Positions 27,868 to 36,343 of a stretch of 64,000 nt of DNA are shown here, piece after piece. Position 1 is the stretch's first letter. Every line of letters starts with the position of its first letter. Origin of the DNA: Erwinia mallotivora (GTDB lineage: Bacteria > Pseudomonadota > Gammaproteobacteria > Enterobacterales > Enterobacteriaceae); contig NZ_JFHN01000034.1 of NCBI RefSeq assembly GCF_000590885.1, positions 62,001 through 126,000 on the forward strand. Reading direction: 5' to 3'. A program made the translations under genes and the position numbers. The notes below the pieces were generated by a model. It was given only the letters and a program-made list of their open reading frames with translations. It was not told the DNA's origin and ran no database searches.

Positions 27868-29262
27868 TTACAGCACAAACTGTGGGCTGACGCGATTTCT
27901 GCCGCTGCTTTTAGCAATGTAAAGCTGTTCATCTGCGGCGTTGATCGACTCATCCAGACTGCTGGCGTTGACGTTGTTCAGCATACTGATGCCGATACTG
28001 ACCGTCACGCTCAGATCCTCACCGTTAAGTGTCAGTGAATGCTGGGCGATACTTTGCCGCAGGCGCTCCGCCAGCAGACAGGCGCGCGGTTGAGAAATCC
28101 CCTCGACCAGCACCAGAAACTCTTCACCGCCCATCCTGCTGATAATCGCGCTCTGTTGCAGGGACTGACGGATGCGTTCCACCGTTTTTGCCAACACATA
28201 ATCCCCGGCGGCGTGACCCCAGCTGTCGTTGATTTTTTTAAAGTGGTCAATATCGATGATAAATATCGCGCCGTAAAATACGTCCGGACGGTCCCGACGA
28301 GCCATCATGGTGTCAAGCCGCGATGACAACCCGCTGCGGGTCAGCGCGCCGGTCAGAAAGTCATAATCAGCCCGCCGGGTAATGCGGGCGACCAGCTTCT
28401 TATTCGCCGTGGTGCTCAGCGCGACAATGAGCGGACTGATCGCCATCGCAGCCACCCCCAGACGAGCAGAGGCAATGCTGTCGAGACGGAATAGGTGGTC
28501 AGGGCCCTGAATCTCCAGCACATTGCCCGCCACCATCGCAATTTCGGTAATACCGGTCAGCATGGTCAACAGACAGGTCAGAAAGATGGGATAGCTGATA
28601 GCACACCACATTAATGCCGGGAGCGGAAACATCAGGCTGCCACCGCCGCCGATATGGATACCGGTCACGGTGGAGAGCGTCAGCATGACCACCGGCAGCA
28701 GCGGAGACGCTTTCAGTTCTGAGAGCAGCGGCCTGAGTTCATTGCGACGCGGCAGGGTAATGATCAGCGGCAGCAGCAGGATAGCCGTGGAAAACTGTTC
28801 GCAGAACCAGGCCAGCCACACGCTGAAAAAATCGTCATGAAAAGCAGGCTGGCGGGTATTACTGCTCAGACCGGCACAGACGGCGGCAGCAATCACGGTG
28901 GCCGGGAAAATGCGAATCAGCGCCCGCAGGCGGCGCGGATAGTGCTGCGTGAGATGCTTTGACAGCAGCAGCATCCATGCCGTGATAATAAACGCCATAC
29001 TGGCGATATCAGATTGCAAAGCGGTCATTAAAGGTGAACCGCCCAGCACATCGCCCAGTACCAGACCAGGATAAATCGCTGGCAGAACAAAGCGGTAATT
29101 AAGCTGCGGAAAACGTACCAGTAATCCGGTGAGAATGGCATTGGCTGGCCAGAAAAGCGTGGGGGCAATATAAGCCTTGCTGTAATGACTGAAAGCAGTT
29201 AACGCGCAGGAGAGAAAAAAGAATAACAGGACCTGATCAAATTTATATTTATTTGGTTGCAT
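27868..29262 (-). CDS. MASE1-GGDEF diguanylate cyclase
   Basis: 464-residue membrane enzyme predicted to make cyclic di-GMP. N-terminal MASE1-type sensor with about eight membrane helices (residues 8-300; the LFWPANAILTGLL motif is typical), then a GGDEF domain with an intact MGGEEF active site near 385 and the metal-binding DIDHFKKINDSWGH. The RxxD product-inhibition site expected just before GGEEF is absent. The start is ATG 29262 (MQPNKYKFDQ); a GTG 84 bases upstream is less likely. Ribosome site is weak. In E. coli a different cyclase, yedQ, occupies this general region. Confidence 0.88.
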   Translation of the reverse strand: MQPNKYKFDQVLLFFFLSCALTAFSHYSKAYIAPTLFWPANAILTGLLVRFPQLNYRFVLPAIYPGLVLGDVLGGSPLMTALQSDIASMAFIITAWMLLLSKHLTQHYPRRLRALIRIFPATVIAAAVCAGLSSNTRQPAFHDDFFSVWLAWFCEQFSTAILLLPLIITLPRRNELRPLLSELKASPLLPVVMLTLSTVTGIHIGGGGSLMFPLPALMWCAISYPIFLTCLLTMLTGITEIAMVAGNVLEIQGPDHLFRLDSIASARLGVAAMAISPLIVALSTTANKKLVARITRRADYDFLTGALTRSGLSSRLDTMMARRDRPDVFYGAIFIIDIDHFKKINDSWGHAAGDYVLAKTVERIRQSLQQSAIISRMGGEEFLVLVEGISQPRACLLAERLRQSIAQHSLTLNGEDLSVTVSIGISMLNNVNASSLDESINAADEQLYIAKSSGRNRVSPQFVL

Positions 29263-29682
29263 GTTTTGCTCAAGGCTATTTTCGGGCAATAAGACACAGG
29301 CAGTCAGCGACAGGGCAGCGTTCTGAAGTGGTCCGACTGAACGCACAAATTTTGAGCGTTAAATAGTGATGGCATAACATACGTGAGCCGCACGAATAAA
29401 GCAATCGCCTGACTTTTTATCTTAAGTTGGCGGGGTCCGTCATTCAGGCTGTTGTTTTTTATCAAAAAAATCGCAGGGATTAATGATGGCCGCTGAACGG
29501 AAGAGCGCAGGTTCAGAGCGTCATCATCGACGAGGCAAAAAGTTTTTATTAGTACACGATAATCTGCTGCCGTTTTGTTGCAAAAGCGGGGTAGCGTTAA
29601 CCATCGTGGCACGTCAGCATCAGGTATCCGGCGCTGATACCAGGCCTTTGCTCCTTACCGGGCGCAAGCTGGCCGTGTGGTT
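29263..29682. other. 420-base spacer upstream of the cyclase gene
   Basis: No gene supported. It contains the promoter side of the cyclase gene and the 3' side of the small gene at 29683. A short inverted repeat GGTATC / GATACC is at about 29626-29645 without a T-tract. Confidence 0.4.
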
Positions 29683-30006
29683 TTACAGATCGTTTTTAAT
29701 ACAAAACTCTTCCCAGCTCATGCCCAGTGCGGCTGCATGCTGATGCAGATAGGTTTCAATTGCCTCGGCAGCCACCGCTTTATCCGGCTCGGCCAGCTGG
29801 ATGGCGAACAACATCCCGTCCAGTTTTTTCTCACGAACCCAGGCCGCCCAGGCGCGATCCTTCTGGAGCGCCTGCAACTGCGGCAGGCTCATACCCATCT
29901 GCTCCGCATCTGCCTCGCTGAGGCTGGCGATAGCTGCTTTAATCTCCGGACAGGCTTCAAGAAACAGGTCGGTGGCGATGGCGTAATACTCTTCGATGGT
30001 TTTCAT
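29683..30006 (-). CDS. Small soluble protein, family not recognised
   Basis: 107-residue acidic, helical protein (MKTIEEYYAIATDLFLEACPEIKAA...) without signal or membrane segment. It has an ordered pattern of amphipathic helices, a tidy AACAGG-type upstream sequence at ATG 30006 and typical codon use, so it is probably real. I suspect a short domain-of-unknown-function family of Enterobacterales but cannot name it safely. Divergent from yedD 140 bases away. Confidence 0.6.
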   Translation of the reverse strand: MKTIEEYYAIATDLFLEACPEIKAAIASLSEADAEQMGMSLPQLQALQKDRAWAAWVREKKLDGMLFAIQLAEPDKAVAAEAIETYLHQHAAALGMSWEEFCIKNDL

Positions 30007-30145
30007 AACAGGTCCGGCGATAAAAAAGAGGTGTCAGTTTACACGTAGCCCGATTGCGGTGAAATCACTTTGGCACACGGTGCAGCTTGCGATGGTGCAA
30101 AAGACATTATAAGTTAGCGCCTGGTCGATGAGTCAGGAACGGAAT

Positions 30146-30628
30146 ATGAAAAAGTGGATGTTAGCCGCTGCCGTAGCGGTGGTGCTGTCTGGCTGTGCCC
30201 GGATACCCAACTATCAGAGTGCAGTAAAGACCCCACCGCCGGTTGATCTGGTAGGTAACTGGCAAAGCATGGGGCCACAAAAGGGGTTGGTGAGTAAGGA
30301 AGCGACGGCCAGTTTGTTTATCAGTGCGTCGGGGGATACGCTGGATTGCCGCCAGTGGCAGCGCGTCATCGCCAAGCCCGGTAAGGTGACTCAGTTCAGC
30401 GGCGACTGGGTAAACGTAAACAATGAGGGAAGGGTGATGACGCTGGCGCTGAGCGGCCGTGAGCTGCACTACGACAAGCTGGTGCTGCAAAGGGTCAGTC
30501 AGCTTACGCCGGCGTGTCAGGATGCGCTGAAACAGCTGAGCAGCGAACCTGCGGCCCAGCCCGCAAAAAAAGCCGCCAGCAGTGGAAAATCACATCACAA
30601 ATCCTCATACCGGGGCGGCAAGTTCTGA
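30146..30628 (+). CDS. yedD: YedD lipoprotein
   Basis: 160-residue predicted lipoprotein: signal MKKWMLAAAVAVVLSGC with lipobox LSGC, Ala/Arg after the Cys, so outer-membrane sorting is likely. It matches E. coli YedD in the core (LVGNWQSMGPQKGLVSKEA, GDTLDCRQWQRVIAKPGK). Function unknown. The tail is Ala/Lys/Ser/His-rich and longer than in E. coli. ATG 30146 begins the signal peptide; an upstream ATG at 30128 would only add six polar residues. Convergent with amyA, as in E. coli. Confidence 0.9.
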   Translation: MKKWMLAAAVAVVLSGCARIPNYQSAVKTPPPVDLVGNWQSMGPQKGLVSKEATASLFISASGDTLDCRQWQRVIAKPGKVTQFSGDWVNVNNEGRVMTLALSGRELHYDKLVLQRVSQLTPACQDALKQLSSEPAAQPAKKAASSGKSHHKSSYRGGKF

Positions 30629-30642
30629 CTTCCGCGTGAACT

Positions 30643-30667
30643 CCGTGCAGGGCAGTGACCTGCACGG
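30643..30667. terminator. Hairpin between convergent yedD and amyA
   Basis: Perfect nine-base stem (CCGTGCAGG / CCTGCACGG) with a seven-base loop in the 47-base gap between two stop codons. No T-tract, so termination strength is uncertain, but its position suits a bidirectional terminator. Confidence 0.5.
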
Positions 30668-30675
30668 GTGAATGC

Positions 30676-32157
30676 TTAATCCTCCAGTACCCAGACGCTG
30701 ACGCTACCGGCATTACAGCGGAACAGCGCATTTCCCTCGTCATCAGAACTGACGCTCTCCTCGCGGTGTTGCAGATAATCGCGCCACTGCTTACCTGCAA
30801 AGTCCGCCCCCAGCGCCAGGGTCTTTTCCCCCTCATCGCCGTTGGACATGATAACCACACAGCCGGGATGCTCCTGCGTACCGCTGCGGGCAAAGGCAAC
30901 GCAGTTAGCATGATCAAACCACTCTGTCTGCACGCCGTGAGCATAAAGCTGGCGGGCGCGAATCAGCGCTTCCAGTTCCGGAATCACGGGCATCTCAATA
31001 CTGTATTTCTCGCCGTCGCCGCCTTCATCTTCGTAGCTGGCACCAAACAGATCCGGATAAAATATCGCCGGCACACCCTGTTCACGCAGCAGGATCAGCG
31101 CATAGGCCAGCGGTTTGAACCAGGGTTCGACCGGGGCTTCCAGCGACTGTAACGGCTGAGTGTCATGATTCGCCACGATAGTCACTGCATGCCAGGGGTC
31201 GTGCCCGACCAGCGTATCGTTGAAAATGGTGCTGAGGTCATAATCCGCACCCTCGCGGGAGGCGTTATGAAATTTCATCTGCAGGGGGGCATCAAACAGC
31301 ATGGTTTTACCGTCCACCTGGTCAATATACTGTTGCAGTTTGTCAACTTCATGGGACCAGTACTCAGCAACAATAAACAATGGCTGTTCTGCTACCTGCT
31401 GAACATGGTCTATCCACTCTTTATAAAACCAGGCGGGAATGTGTTTTACCGCATCAAGGCGAAAGCCGGTGCAGGGGAGTTGCTCCATCATCCAGCGCGC
31501 CCAGTATTTCAGCTCTTCGGTTACCGCGTGATTGCGGAAGTCGATATTGGCACCCATCAGATAATCGAAGTTGCCCAGCTCATCGTCCACCTGGTCGTTC
31601 CATCCTTCGCCCGTGTAGTCATTGACGATTTTGAATACGCCGTTTTCATCAGGGTTTTCGATATGATCGACGCCGCTGAAGCATTTGAAGTCCCAGACAA
31701 ACTGTGAATACTTGCCTTCACGCACCGGAAAGGTAAAACGGGTCCAGGCTTCGGCCTCCATCACCTCCGGGTCAATCTCCTCACGGTTGTCAGGATTAAC
31801 CCGGTTCACCTGCACCGGCTCTTTTTCGTCTGCGCCCATTTTATGGTTCAGCACCACATCCATCACCACGCCCACCCCCGCTTCGCGCAGGGCATTGGCC
31901 GCAGCCAGCAACTGCTCTTTATCACCATATTTGGTGGCGCGGGAGCCTTTCTGATCGAACTCACCCAGATCAAACAGATCGTAGGTGTCATAACCCACCG
32001 AATAGCCGCCGGACTCGCCTTTATACGCCGGTGGCAGCCAGACATCGGTTATGCCGATTTCCGCCAGCCAGGCGGCACGTTCTGCGGCTTCCGGCCACAG
32101 TTTACTGCCATCGGGGTAATACCAGTGGAAGAATTGCAACAGCGTGGGGTTTTGCAT
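30676..32157 (-). CDS. amyA: Cytoplasmic alpha-amylase AmyA
   Basis: 493-residue GH13 alpha-amylase acting on internal maltodextrins or glycogen; there is no signal peptide. All four GH13 regions are visible: DVVLNH (about 103), GFRLDAVKH with the nucleophile Asp (about 235), FIVAEYW with the acid/base Glu (about 265) and VANHDTQP (about 330). It matches the E. coli AmyA type ([17 protein letters not shown]). Located next to fliT and yedD exactly as in E. coli. Confidence 0.95.
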   Translation of the reverse strand: MQNPTLLQFFHWYYPDGSKLWPEAAERAAWLAEIGITDVWLPPAYKGESGGYSVGYDTYDLFDLGEFDQKGSRATKYGDKEQLLAAANALREAGVGVVMDVVLNHKMGADEKEPVQVNRVNPDNREEIDPEVMEAEAWTRFTFPVREGKYSQFVWDFKCFSGVDHIENPDENGVFKIVNDYTGEGWNDQVDDELGNFDYLMGANIDFRNHAVTEELKYWARWMMEQLPCTGFRLDAVKHIPAWFYKEWIDHVQQVAEQPLFIVAEYWSHEVDKLQQYIDQVDGKTMLFDAPLQMKFHNASREGADYDLSTIFNDTLVGHDPWHAVTIVANHDTQPLQSLEAPVEPWFKPLAYALILLREQGVPAIFYPDLFGASYEDEGGDGEKYSIEMPVIPELEALIRARQLYAHGVQTEWFDHANCVAFARSGTQEHPGCVVIMSNGDEGEKTLALGADFAGKQWRDYLQHREESVSSDDEGNALFRCNAGSVSVWVLED

Positions 32158-32208
32158 CTCCGTGCTCCAGTTTTCAGCGGGTGAATCTGAAGTATGGAGC
32201 AGGCCGGG

Positions 32209-32254
32209 GAAAAAGCGCGGGCCGGCACAGATATTTTATACCGTGTGGGCCCGC
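32209..32254 (-). terminator. Terminator of the fliDST operon
   Basis: Stem GCGGGCC / GGCCCGC extended by CACA/TGTG past a two-base bulge, followed on the minus strand by GCTTTTTC. It begins 36 bases after the fliT stop and before amyA. Confidence 0.65.
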
Positions 32255-32290
32255 CGGTGTTGATGGGTAACATTCATTCCACAGTGTCTG

Positions 32291-32659
32291 TCAGATACCG
32301 CCCGGTTCTTGTGGAAACAGCACCACTCCCTGTCCCCGGGTATAGGCTTTGTTAACGGACTTTTGCCGACTCGCCTGACCGATCAGTGATGAAAGTTCGG
32401 TCATCCTTGCTTGCAGCAGGCTTTTCACTTCAGCTTCATTATCCAGAATATGGCGCAGAACAGGACGTAACTGATCCTGAACGTGTGCCGGAACGGGGGT
32501 TTGCTTTGTGCTTTCCGCCAGTTTCTCTACCGCACTGACATAAACGACTTCCATTTCAATCAACTCTTCCCAGCTTCCCTCACTGGCAAGACGCAGCATC
32601 GTCTGACTGAGCACTAACAATTGTTGGTAAATGGTGAGCATGTGCGGCGCAATATTCAT
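32291..32659 (-). CDS. fliT: Flagellar export chaperone and FlhDC inhibitor FliT
   Basis: 122-residue helical chaperone that binds FliD before export and, when free, inhibits FlhDC. It matches E. coli FliT (QLRPVLRHILDNEAEVKSLLQARM). ATG 32659 abuts the fliS stop (TAAATG), so translation is coupled. Third gene of fliD-fliS-fliT. Confidence 0.94.
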   Translation of the reverse strand: MNIAPHMLTIYQQLLVLSQTMLRLASEGSWEELIEMEVVYVSAVEKLAESTKQTPVPAHVQDQLRPVLRHILDNEAEVKSLLQARMTELSSLIGQASRQKSVNKAYTRGQGVVLFPQEPGGI

Positions 32660-33067
32660 TTAAACGGCATCCTGAAGTGCAGTGGTTCCGGAAACTTCTT
32701 TCCAGGCGTCGGCAATGTTGCGCAGCAACGTTTCGACTTCCTGAATCGCTTCGCTGTCGTTGTGCAGATTAGCCTGTAACAGGCGATGCACCATATAGCG
32801 ATATAAAGAGGCAAGATTATCAGCCAGTGCATCACCGCTGTTTTCATCCAGGCCTTTTCTCAGTCCATTTTCAATAATATTGATGGCTTTGGAGAGCGAC
32901 TCTCCTTTACCGGCGATGTTGCCATCGAGCAAAAATAACCGGGCACGAACCAGGGCGCTGAGCGCCCCGTCAAACAGCAGTGTGACCAGTTGATCGGGGC
33001 TGGCGCTCATCACTGCGCTCTCCACCCCAATTTTTGCATAGGCTTTGGTCCCGCTTGCGCTATACAT
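32660..33067 (-). CDS. fliS: Flagellin chaperone FliS
   Basis: 135-residue helical chaperone that binds the C-terminus of FliC to prevent premature polymerisation. Family hallmarks include the N-terminal Tyr (MYSASGTKAYAKIGVESAV), SPDQLVTLLFDGAL at about 25 and SLYRYMVHRLLQANL near 90. Nine bases downstream of fliD. ATG 33067 has a GGAGAC site. Confidence 0.96.
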   Translation of the reverse strand: MYSASGTKAYAKIGVESAVMSASPDQLVTLLFDGALSALVRARLFLLDGNIAGKGESLSKAINIIENGLRKGLDENSGDALADNLASLYRYMVHRLLQANLHNDSEAIQEVETLLRNIADAWKEVSGTTALQDAV

Positions 33068-33076
33068 GTTGTCTCC

Positions 33077-34492
33077 TTATGACGATGATGAACTGCTTGA
33101 TGAACTGGATGTACTGAACTGGGTGGTCAGATAGCTGCTGGTAGTATTAAGTTTGTTCATCAGCACATCTAACTGAGTAAACTGAGTTTTATAACGTGCC
33201 ACCATGTCATCAATGCGCGTACTCTGCTTGTTATACTGCTCGGTCAGATTGTTTAGTGTCTTACTGACGCCATCAGTCGCAGCTTGCACAATGCCGGTCT
33301 TCGAAAGCCAGCTGGTGAGGTTGCTGGCAACAGTGGTGGCCACACCGGTTGTTTTACCATCACCGATGATCATCGCTTTCACACCATCCGCATCCTTACT
33401 CAGCGCACTGTCCAGCGTGGTGGAATCCACGGAAAGTTCGCCGCTGGTCGGGTCGGTTGTGATACCAATCTGCGACAGTGATTTGTAAGTGGAAGAGCTG
33501 GCGGCATTAGTCAGCAGGCCTTTCAGCTGTGACTGAATAGCACGCAGCGTACCATCACCGACCAGCGCACCATTGCTGGAGTCCTGAGCATCAGAACCTG
33601 CATCCACCGAGGTGTATTTGGTCAGGCTGGCAAACTGATCCTGTAAGGTATTGTAGGCTTTCACCCAGTCAGTGATAGCTGAAGAGGCACCGGAGGTATC
33701 TTTGGTAATGGTCAGTGTCTGATTACCTGAAGTCACGTCACTCAGGTTCAGGGTGATTCCTTCCAGCGCATCGCTGATGGTATTACTGCTGTTCTCGATG
33801 GCAACGTTATTCACCGTGAGCTTGGCGTTTTGTGCCGCGACGCTCTGGGTCATATTGCTGCTGGAGCTGCCATCGTAGGCCATGAAACTTTGCAGCGTGC
33901 TGTCACCGGTGACCGCAATGGTCATCGCATTATCCGAACCCGTGTCGTTGGAGGTCATTGACAGGCGATAGCTGCCGTCACCAGCTTTAATAATACTGGC
34001 GGTGATACCGGCATCGGCTTTGTTAATAGCATCGCGAATGCCGGTTAGCGAAGAGTTTGCCGCAGTCAGCGAAATATTGACCGCCGCTGAGCCATCCGCT
34101 TTCTTAATACTGATGGTGCTGTCAGAACTGGCGATGGCGGTGGAGTTAGTGGTCTGAACGCCAGAGGTCAGCGTTTGCGCGGTCGCCAGCTGAGTCACGC
34201 TGATGCTGTATTTACCGGCAATGGCACCGCTGGTAGTAGTGGCAGTAACTGAGCTGGTACTGCTGGTAGCTTTAGTAGAGGAAAACAGGTCAGCATTATT
34301 CAGCGTAGTGTTAGCCGTCTGAAAAGTAGTCAGTGCACTTTTCAGCGTTCCGTAAGCACTCAGCTTGGCAGTATAAGAAGACTGCTGGGTGGTAATCGGT
34401 TTTAAAGTGAGTTTCTCAGACGACTCGAGGTTGTCCAGGATAGTACTTAAATCAAGGCCCGAGCCGATTCCCAAGGTAGATATAGTCGTCAT
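33077..34492 (-). CDS. fliD: Filament cap protein FliD
   Basis: 471-residue cap protein (HAP2) that folds flagellin at the filament tip and may act as adhesin. N-terminal D0 segment TISTLGIGSGLDLSTILDNL, variable Ser/Thr-rich middle, C-terminal coiled coil with NLTEQYNKQSTRIDDMVARYK. It ends in a run of about ten serines (TCA/TCG/AGC codons at about 33080-33110), an unusual tail. ATG 34492 is chosen by GGAAAC upstream. A near-perfect sigma-28 promoter precedes it. Confidence 0.96.
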   Translation of the reverse strand: MTTISTLGIGSGLDLSTILDNLESSEKLTLKPITTQQSSYTAKLSAYGTLKSALTTFQTANTTLNNADLFSSTKATSSTSSVTATTTSGAIAGKYSISVTQLATAQTLTSGVQTTNSTAIASSDSTISIKKADGSAAVNISLTAANSSLTGIRDAINKADAGITASIIKAGDGSYRLSMTSNDTGSDNAMTIAVTGDSTLQSFMAYDGSSSSNMTQSVAAQNAKLTVNNVAIENSSNTISDALEGITLNLSDVTSGNQTLTITKDTSGASSAITDWVKAYNTLQDQFASLTKYTSVDAGSDAQDSSNGALVGDGTLRAIQSQLKGLLTNAASSSTYKSLSQIGITTDPTSGELSVDSTTLDSALSKDADGVKAMIIGDGKTTGVATTVASNLTSWLSKTGIVQAATDGVSKTLNNLTEQYNKQSTRIDDMVARYKTQFTQLDVLMNKLNTTSSYLTTQFSTSSSSSSSSSS

Positions 34493-34534
34493 AAAGTTTC
34501 CTTCTGTAGTCAACACGGAGAGTGAACTACGTGG

Positions 34535-34561
34535 TTATCGGCCAGACACAGGGAAAGTTTA
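34535..34561 (-). promoter_or_regulatory. Sigma-28 promoter of fliDST
   Basis: Minus strand TAAACTTT, 11 bases, GCCGATAA: the -10 is a perfect match and the -35 differs at one base from TAAAGTTT. Transcription would start about 36 bases before fliD. Confidence 0.92.
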
Positions 34562-34665
34562 CGAGTATTTGCGTAAGGGCAATGGCAAGAATAGCGATAA
34601 AGGAAAGGCGTATTTCGACGGGTAGGGGATGAAGAAAAAAAATTCGTCTGGCGCTAAAAAAATTC

Positions 34666-34692
34666 TAAAGGTTCCCAGGGGGCAGACGATAA
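34666..34692 (+). promoter_or_regulatory. Sigma-28 promoter of fliC
   Basis: TAAAGGTT, 11 bases, GACGATAA: one mismatch in each half of the FliA consensus with exact spacing. It gives a leader of about 75 bases, similar to E. coli fliC. Confidence 0.88.
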
Positions 34693-34772
34693 CTACATTG
34701 ACGGCGATGAAGCCGGGGGGCAAACAAGCCCGACCAACTTAAACCCGATTCGATTTAACAGGAAACTTTATC

Positions 34773-36056
34773 ATGGCACAAGTTATTAATACCAACAGCC
34801 TCTCGCTGATCACACAGAACAACATCAACAAAAACCAGTCTGCTCTGTCTACTTCTATTGAGCGTCTGTCATCTGGTCTGCGTATCAACAGCGCTAAAGA
34901 TGACGCGGCTGGCGAAGCGATTGTTAACCGCTTCACTTCTAACATCAACGGCTTGACTCAGGCATCTCGTAACGCCAACGACGGCATCTCTGCTGCGCAG
35001 ACCACTGAAGGCGCACTGTCTGAAATCAACAACAACTTACAGCGTGTTCGTGAACTGACCGTACAGGCACAGAACGGCACCAACTCTGATTCCGACCTGA
35101 CTTCAATCCAGGACGAAATCAAATCCCGTCTGGACGAAATTGACCGTGTATCTGGTCAGACTCAGTTCAACGGCGTGAACGTGCTGGCTAAAGACGGCAC
35201 CATGAAAATCCAGGTTGGTTCTAACGATGGCGAATCTATCTCTATCGACCTGCAGAAAATTGACTCTTCTACTCTGGGCCTGAAAGGCTTCTCTGTAGAC
35301 AAAAATGCTCTGAGCCTGGGCGACTCTATCACTCAGGTAGGTTCTGCGGCTTCCGGCACCATGTCTACCGTTGACCTGAGCGATGTTGCTTCTGGTCTGG
35401 GTGTGGCAGCGTCTGGCCTGTCTCTGCACAACGTGCTGGACAAAAATGGTAACGCAACCAGCACCTACGTGGTTTCTTCTGGTAGCGACAACTACTCAGT
35501 GTCTGTGGGTTCAAGCGGTAAAGTTGAACTGAACAAAACTGAAGTTGACTACAGCGACAGCACCAACGGCGTCTCTTCTGGTGTGATGACCGGTCAGGCG
35601 ATTAAAGTTGGCGCAGATGCCAGCGGTAACGCAGTCGGCTTCGTAACCGTACAGGGCAAAGACTACTCTGTAGCAGCAAGCGGCATTGCTAACGGCGGTG
35701 ACACTGCGACTTCAGGCTCCAGCAACATTAACGATATCTCTAACACCGGTAACACCAGCCTGTACACTGGTACTTCAACCTCTGACCCGCTGGCGCTGCT
35801 GGACAAAGCGATTGCACAGGTTGATAAGTTCCGTTCAAGCCTGGGTGCGGTACAAAACCGGTTGGATTCCGCTATCACCAACCTGAGCAACACCACGACT
35901 AACCTGTCAGAAGCACAGTCTCGTATCCAGGATGCGGACTACGCGACGGAAGTGTCGAATCTGTCTAAAGCACAGATTATTCAGCAGGCAGGTAACTCCG
36001 TGTTGGCGAAAGCTAACCAGGTTCCACAGCAGGTTCTGTCTCTGCTGCAAGGCTAA
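34773..36056 (+). CDS. fliC: Flagellin FliC
   Basis: 427-residue filament protein. The conserved ends are typical: N-terminal D0/D1 (AQVINTNSLSLITQNNINKNQ to about 140, including ERLSSGLRINSAKDDAAG, the TLR5-contact region) and C-terminal D1/D0 (about 345-427, ending QVPQQVLSLLQG). The middle D2/D3 part (about 175-340) is short and Ser/Thr/Gly-rich, giving plenty of surface for O-glycosylation. Codon use is strongly optimised (CTG, TCT, AAC, GAC), as for highly expressed genes. No fliB methylase gene is adjacent; a glycosyltransferase follows instead. Confidence 0.97.
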   Translation: MAQVINTNSLSLITQNNINKNQSALSTSIERLSSGLRINSAKDDAAGEAIVNRFTSNINGLTQASRNANDGISAAQTTEGALSEINNNLQRVRELTVQAQNGTNSDSDLTSIQDEIKSRLDEIDRVSGQTQFNGVNVLAKDGTMKIQVGSNDGESISIDLQKIDSSTLGLKGFSVDKNALSLGDSITQVGSAASGTMSTVDLSDVASGLGVAASGLSLHNVLDKNGNATSTYVVSSGSDNYSVSVGSSGKVELNKTEVDYSDSTNGVSSGVMTGQAIKVGADASGNAVGFVTVQGKDYSVAASGIANGGDTATSGSSNINDISNTGNTSLYTGTSTSDPLALLDKAIAQVDKFRSSLGAVQNRLDSAITNLSNTTTNLSEAQSRIQDADYATEVSNLSKAQIIQQAGNSVLAKANQVPQQVLSLLQG

Positions 36057-36106
36057 TAACCTTCCGCAAATACCCGCCTGATGACCGGCGGGTAATGCTG
36101 GCGACA

Positions 36107-36162
36107 GGCCCGGAAAACCATCGGCTGAATCTGTTCAGATCGACTGGCTCCGGGCCTTTTTT
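36107..36162 (+). terminator. Terminator of fliC
   Basis: GGCCCGGA pairs with TCCGGGCC across a 34-base loop that has further internal pairing, followed by TTTTTT. A second small hairpin (ACCCGCC / GGCGGGT) is just before it at 36072-36093. Confidence 0.85.
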
Positions 36163-36343
36163 ATTGTCCCGGTCAGACCGGCTTTTATCCCGCTGCGGCA
36201 GCAGTCTGAACAGAGGGATTAAACCGCTTTTACCCCCTTCCTCTGGCGATTGAATTTGGCTTTTGTCGCTAAGATTAACCCTATCATTGACTCCCAAACC
36301 CTTATCTTTACTGGGATTGCAGATTCCCCGGAGCAGACCAGCC

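Noticed and set aside
34492-34772. fliB (flagellin N-methylase) near fliC
   Set aside because: Looked for as in Salmonella, but the fliD-fliC gap holds only the two sigma-28 promoters and no frame.
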